From Saposhnikovia divaricata (lineage: Eukaryota; Streptophyta; Magnoliopsida; Apiales; Apiaceae): a DNA stretch of 64,000 nt. The translations under genes and the position numbers were made by a program. How positions within the stretch are numbered: the first letter of the stretch is position 1; the number at the start of each line of letters is the position of its first letter. The stretch is from NCBI GenBank assembly GCA_036435485.1, contig CM071600.1:64973546-65037545 (forward strand). Direction: 5' to 3'. The notes under the pieces are model-generated. The model was not told the DNA's origin. It saw only the letters and a list, made by a program, of their open reading frames with translations, and did no database searches. Positions 58,941 through 64,000 of the stretch are shown here, in pieces.

Positions 58941-59053
58941 GTGGGTATATTCACTATAAACCCTCACGAGACAACACTCGTCCTACTAGGGCTGCCTAGG
59001 GGTTTAACGGCTTGTTGCATATGCTCAATGCAATCGTGTCATCTACGAAAGTG
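58941..59053 (+). ncRNA. Conserved structured block, element C
   Basis: Ends 73 nt before the 3' LTR. Stems: 58966-58970/58977-58981, 58986-58990/58995-58999, 59014-59020/59028-59034 (one G-U), 59034-59037/59045-59048 as TCGT/ACGA, where A and B have CCGT/ACGG. Confidence 0.6.
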
Positions 59054-59125
59054 ATGTTTGTTAGGACTTAGTTTTTATTTCACTTATTTGCCCGAGGACG
59101 TGCAAATGCTAAGTGTGGGGATGTT

Positions 59126-60610
59126 TGATAGAGTATATTTTTATATATATTTTAAATGATTTTATTCTCATATTTATTGTGTTTTGCATTGATTTGGATT
59201 TTTATTTAATAGATTTTATTGTTTTATTGTAGGAAATAAAGAATTCATAACTTGGAAGGATTTGGAGCAAAAAGAGCTATTTTGGAGATAAAATAGGAGA
59301 AAATTCGTATTATTGGGCTGCACGGGCTGCCTGCACTGTTTTGGCCATATCTTGAGTTCCAGAAGTCAGAATTTGACGATCTTACTGTCCACGCGAAGCT
59401 TGTGGAATTTTCTTTAATTCAGAGGTGGTCCAATAAGCAAAATCCAACTGGAAGAGGCCGGAAACAGAGGAGAAAAAGAAGTTACGAATTTTAATTAAGG
59501 AATCCTATTCAGTTATGGAATCCTACTTGTAATTGATTTAGAGTATTAAAATACTTTTATTGGGCAAGACTTTTAGAGCCTATATAAACACATCTAGGGT
59601 ATGATGAAAAGAGGATTAGGATGTAATATTAGATCAGATAATATAGTTTAGAGTAGATTATTATTATTGGTTGGAGATGTAGAGAAACACCATGACTCTT
59701 CTTTTGGGTGACAACATTGAAGTTTGAAGGTTTTGTTCTCTTAATCTTTTCTTTGTTCTTATTAGTTTAATTATGTTTTCTTGTTTTACTAGTTGTTTTA
59801 GTTGTTTTATTATTAGCGAGTAGTTATTTCTAGGGCTTAAAGGGAAGCCATGTTTGCACTAATATTGGCATGATTTTCATAGTGGTTTGATTGGTTATGG
59901 TTAATTCTGATTGATATGTTTTAATCATTAATTTGTGTAATCGGTCGATATCATGGATTAATTATATGCAAATAGGGGTATGGATCGAGAGATTTACTTA
60001 CTAGAGGCACACATACGATTAGCAGAATTGAATTTGAGTGCGGAAGCATCATTGAATTTCTGAGAGCGTTAATGCTTGGAAGAGATTAACTTGACTCTAA
60101 TTACCTGATTGATTGAATTACTAAAAGTGGTTAATTGTGTTGAATGTTTCGAGAGTGTTAATGCTTGAAAAAGATTAACATACTCTAGTTATAGGATCAC
60201 ATTGATTGCTTTAGCTTAAGAGCCAATTGTGTAAGCATGGTGGACCTGATTGCCCTAGGTTTTAAATAATTTGTTTATCATCTATTTAATTAGTGTTAAT
60301 CTTGTTTAATTAGTTAATTAATATTCTCCAATAATCGTTTGACCCTTGAAACAATTATCGATAACTGAAAAGGAATTAGTAGAACCTGTCTCCTTGTGGA
60401 TTCGACCCGCTTGCCATCTGTACTAGCAATAGACACCGTGCGCTTGCATTAGTTAATTAATATTCTCCAATAATCGTTTGACCCTTGAAACAATTATCGA
60501 TAACTGAAAAGGAATTAGTAGAACCTGTCTCCTTGTGGATTCGACCCGCTTGCCATCTGTACTAGCAATAGACACCGTGCGCTTGCGGTTAGACATAATT
60601 TAACACATCA
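59126..60610 (+). repeat. Element C 3' LTR with 139-bp tandem duplication
   Basis: Units start at 60311 and 60450 (TAGTTAATTAATATTCTCCA). The 5' LTR has one copy. Confidence 0.92.
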
Positions 60611-60615
60611 ACATT

Positions 60616-62540
60616 CCGATAAAATTTTATCTAGTAGGTCATGTTCTAATGTCAATTGTTTCAAATTTTAAGTTTTACCTATTGTTTATTACCGCTAAAT
60701 TCATCTTGACATTGTAGATTTTATTAGCATAATTTTAGTCCATGAAGATAAATTTCATGTATCTATATCCTGTTGTAAAAGTAGTGTCATTGCAATCAAA
60801 ATCCAAACAAATAACTATTGTTATCTTTCTGACAAGGTATTTGGAGGAGGAACTGCATGTTCTCCTATTTTCCCTGTAATTTCAAGATGCCGAAAATTTG
60901 GTATTTAAGAGTAGTGCCTTCTAGGTTTTCTATCATTTACAAATAAAAGACTCTAATGTGTGAAACAGAATTTTATAAGAAACTAATGGAATTTGAATAC
61001 AGAGAATCCTTTCTATAAAAACAACAGAAAATATTTATGAGTACAAATCATGGATAAATGTTTGGATTGTGATTGCCTTGTCTTTCTAGTTTCTTAGTTA
61101 AGTTTTTTTCTCACCAATATATATAAAATGCGAAGGGGTTGGTAAGTTTTTCTATATCTGATTATTAATTTCGGTAGGATATACATATACTATTTCCCAT
61201 GTAACTCATTTACAGTCTTGGTCTGGATGGTGCAGAGTGTTGTGTTTTGATGGTTGAGGTAACATGGATCTCTTCTCTACTGCAAGTGTTTCCGATCTTC
61301 TGTAGATTCAGGTTCTATTTTAATGTGGGTATTAGTTTGCCAGCTTAATTGTGTGTGATAGTAAAGCAGTTGTTGATTATAGAAGATCATCTCTTGCTAA
61401 TTGTCATTATATGACCATTATCTAAATGATTTCATATTATGAATATAAAAGGTATAAGTACTGTATCCATTATAATTTATTTTGAGAGTTAGATGTTGCA
61501 GTCAATATATGTAACTCTCCTGTAGAATCAAGGTGTTCATTTTTTTTTTTTGCTTCAAAAAAAGGTGTTCATTTAATATAGAATAGCTCCTGTACAAGGT
61601 CACTACTTTCTTGGGTGTTTTCTCCTTTTTTGGGTGTTTCTATTTTCTTCTTAATTTTTAACAGAAACTTTTATACTAAAATATATAAATATGGTATAGG
61701 TAAGTAGAGAATAAAAACTAGATGGATGTTGTAAACAGGTAAAAAATCAAGTTTATATGGTTAAACAAAATTAGAGGGATTTTAGTGTCTATAATGGGTA
61801 TGTCATATTTTGATTTTTAGGACCATTTCTGGGTGTTGTGATGGGTCGTTTGTTAATGAATCTGATTTGTCTTATTAATAATAGAACACTAATTTTTAAG
61901 TAAAGCATAGAATAACAATGATCATGCAAGCCAGTCACTCCAACACCCTCTACTAACTAGAATAACGTGCAAACTCATGTCCTACTTGCAAACTCAAAAA
62001 TGCTAGATAAACAAAGAGAACAGAGCAGTGAGGACTACTATATCATTGCTCATATCCCTAATATGTCAGCTTTTGAAACCATGACACCATCCTACTTTAG
62101 GTGGGCTTCTTCACTTCCCTCTTGCATTTGGATCTAGTTAACAATATTGTAATGTTATTTAATAACTGGAAAAAGAAAGGTACACTGACTCGCATTACGG
62201 AAATTATTTAATCTTAGCAGCCAGAAGTGTAAAATATTAGGTTGTTAACTAATAAAAGATAAGCTATGGTTTGTTAAGACTAGCCGCGTACAAATCAAAT
62301 CAAAGAATTCATAATCTCCATTTTTCTAAATATTCTCGTATCACCACTTAAACCCAACCCTTGCTCCCATTCCTAAAATTTGATTGTCTATGATTTTATG
62401 AGAAATTGGCGTTTTATATGCCTAACCAAAGGGGACCCCTTTGGTTAGATATATAAAACTGATTAATTTTATTTAAGTTTACAATATATAATATATATTT
62501 AAAGTATACTCGATTGATGGTTTATTGACTTAGTTTTTTG
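60616..62540. other. AT-rich sequence between element C and the LINE tail
   Basis: No ORF or clear repeat seen. Either LINE 3' UTR or an unrecognised insertion. Confidence 0.3.
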
Positions 62541-62941
62541 CTGTGGTTGTTTTAAGTGATTTTCAGTTTTTTTGGGTGAGAACAAGTAGTCCTAGCCATT
62601 TTTTGGTTATAGGTTTTTTGTCGATCGTTGTAGTGTGGGTACTCTTTTTCACCTTGAGTTTTTTTCCCATAGGGTTTTGCTCATGCGGGGTTTTAACGAG
62701 GCCTACTTGTGTTGTAAGTCTCTTTCTTTGATATGAATGTTTTATTGTCTAAACTTCCGGAGGAATCTCTTTCTCATGTCAGTCGTAATTTATATTACGA
62801 CCCATGAATTGGTTAATCATACTTTTCGGTTAGATGATAAGCTTTCGTGGATGAAAAAATGTCTCTTATTTCCATTCCTTCTTGGATGGTGTAAACTTTG
62901 TCATTGATAAATGAATTTATTTCATTTTGCAAAAAAAAAAA
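62541..62941 (+). mobile_element. LINE 3' terminal part with poly(A)
   Basis: GGGGTTTTAACGAGGCCTAC (about 62678) and ...AATGAATTTATTTCATTTTGC before the A-run look like a plant L1 3' end. The flanking duplication supports the boundary at 62941. Confidence 0.6.
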
Positions 62942-62956
62942 CTATGGCATCAAATT

Positions 62957-63179
62957 CTAAGACATAGTTTCGTGTAGCATTTTCAGGATCAATAGATGGC
63001 AGCATCCCTAACGCCAGATCGCCTAGTTTTCTCTCCCAACCAAACCTAAAACGCTAGATTAGAAAGTGTTTCCACCCTCACAAACGCTACACTCTATATT
63101 GTTCCCCACCCAACCCCAGTCCCTAAACGCTACATAATGTAGCGTCTCCCATCATTAAATGTCACATGATGTAACGTTA
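62957..63179. other. Intergenic with iterated ACGCTA/TAGCGT motifs
   Basis: AACGCTA-type motifs recur from 63010. ACGCTACA-TAA-TGTAGCGT (about 63127-63145) is a perfect 8-bp stem. No gene. Confidence 0.4.
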
Positions 63180-63202
63180 TATATATATATATATATATAG
63201 GT
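63180..63202. repeat. (TA)n microsatellite
   Basis: About ten TA units before a GC-richer segment. Confidence 0.9.
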
Positions 63203-64000
63203 GCGCCTGCGGGGTCAGAGGTCAGAATGGAAGAGGAGATCGATTAGGAACGTTCGCCGAAAAATTTGAGCTCACCGGAGAAGAAGACCGGAACTGTGGT
63301 TGTGGTGTGGTTACAGCTGTGGTGGGTGGCGGTGGTGTGGTGGGTGGCAACGGTGGTGGTGAGGTTGCTGGTGGAGATGGTAGTGGGGGGTGGGGGGCGG
63401 TGTCTGGGGGGTGGGGCGTGGTGAGTTTTATTTAATAATTTTAGTTTTTTTATTTTTAAAATTAAGTATAAAAAAGTGATTTTGGTTTTGCAAATTAGTG
63501 ATGGTTTGTGGTTTGTATTTGGTCATTTGCCTATATATATAATTGAAAATACTACATGATATAGTGTTTTAATGTGATATTCGGGACCATATTTTTGAGT
63601 TGTGACAATTTGAACCATTAAGTTTAAAATTATAACATTTGGGTCCTTTTTCATCATAACTTGGGTCTCCTTTGGTCATTATAACTTTTCTTAAATGAAA
63701 ATCTTCATTTTCCGAAAATTTCTTTTTCCGTATACGATATAATTCATATACAAAATAAAAAACTTTTATCAAAAAAGAAAATCAGAAAGATATTCATTTT
63801 TCAGAACTATTGTCCTGATTAATTAAAGATATGATTTAGAATATTAACAAATTAAAAGATATCATTTTAAAAAAATTGAGTTAAATTTTTTATAAGAATT
63901 TATATTTAAAATCTATTTACGAAAGTTTTTTTTTCTAATTAAAATTTTCATTGATAAAGTTGGAAACACTTCGATACAAAAGATCGAAGCCCAAACTACC
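63203..64000. other. G-rich patch and AT-rich tail, no gene
   Basis: 63280-63425 is GGTGG-rich with a strong G-quadruplex motif (63385-63416). The remainder is AT-rich, without a supportable ORF on either strand. Confidence 0.4.

Larger units (their letters stand above)
54402..60610 (+). mobile_element. Element C: very young Athila-derived, non-autonomous LTR retrotransposon (6.21 kb)
   Basis: LTRs 54402-55747 (1346 bp) and 59126-60610 (1485 bp). The size difference is exactly one 139-bp tandem duplication in the 3' LTR; otherwise I saw no difference. Perfect TSD ACATT (54397-54401, 60611-60615). Primer site TGGCGCCGCTGCCGGGGA (55754-55771). One long ORF (55898-57271), then non-coding sequence like element B's and the conserved block. 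Purine tract AAGTGTGGGGATG at 59111-59123. Confidence 0.9.
51222..62940 (+). mobile_element. 5'-truncated L1-type LINE, split by element C
   Basis: Coding begins mid-RT at 51222 (LITNNALIAYECLHHL). RT, zinc-binding and RNase H parts follow to 54106, then 3' sequence interrupted by element C, ending in a poly(A) run at 62931-62941. AAAACTATGGC(C/A)TCAAATT occurs at the 5' junction (51205-51223) and just after the A-run (62938-62956), a 19-bp target duplication with one mismatch. This is the target-primed reverse transcription pattern. The 3' non-coding part (about 2.6 kb without element C) is long for an L1, so another insertion may lie at 60616-62540. Confidence 0.6.

Noticed and set aside
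62543..62731. Hydrophobic 62-codon frame
   Set aside because: It lies in T-rich LINE 3' sequence; hydrophobicity follows from composition.

Overview
The window is plant nuclear DNA, almost certainly from a eudicot. It holds intron-containing nuclear genes for proline dehydrogenase, an archaeal-type phosphoglycerate mutase and a type I MADS protein. These sit among Ty1/copia, Ty3/gypsy (Athila-like), LINE, SINE, MULE and MITE elements, and the intergenic DNA is AT-rich with TA microsatellites. I do not assign a genus.

Layout. 1-19233 is a three-level nest. A Tnt1/Tork-like copia element (pol 16262-18856, 3' LTR 19007-19233) is split by a Sirevirus (gag, pol, large extra ORF, 3' LTR 14816-16259). 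The Sirevirus is in turn split by a 5.04-kb LTR-like insert (9504-14544, 5-bp TSD AGAAG). 20435-22094 (minus) is ProDH, in three exons, with a large hairpin at its core promoter. 23.3-37.0 kb is a repeat cluster seeded in TA microsatellites: foldback MITEs, four copies of an unclassified repeat (one with a SINE in it), and a young 7.8-kb Athila-derived LTR element (A, 27112-34901). 38418-41484 is the phosphoglycerate mutase gene, in five coding exons, with a probable leader exon near 37.2 kb. 42063-42965 (minus) is an intronless type I MADS-like gene with a DLNxxP repression motif. 43630-44388 and 44632-51119 are two MULE-like elements with 9-bp TSDs; the second is split by Athila-derived element B (45200-50527). 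51222-62940 is a 5'-truncated L1 LINE with long TSDs and a poly(A) tail, split by Athila-derived element C (54402-60610).

The most interesting signal is in elements A, B and C. Their LTRs differ, yet they share a tRNA-Asp-type primer site, a second polypurine-like block, and a roughly 115-nt block placed 73-74 nt upstream of each 3' LTR. That block folds into four short hairpins, one with a compensatory pair change in C. Each element keeps a different scrap of Athila-type coding sequence and none encodes a full polyprotein, so they look like non-autonomous elements sharing a structured cis-acting RNA.

The cellular genes do not form one pathway. ProDH (mitochondrial proline catabolism) and the phosphoglycerate mutase are neighbours as in Arabidopsis, which suggests old microsynteny stretched by transposons.
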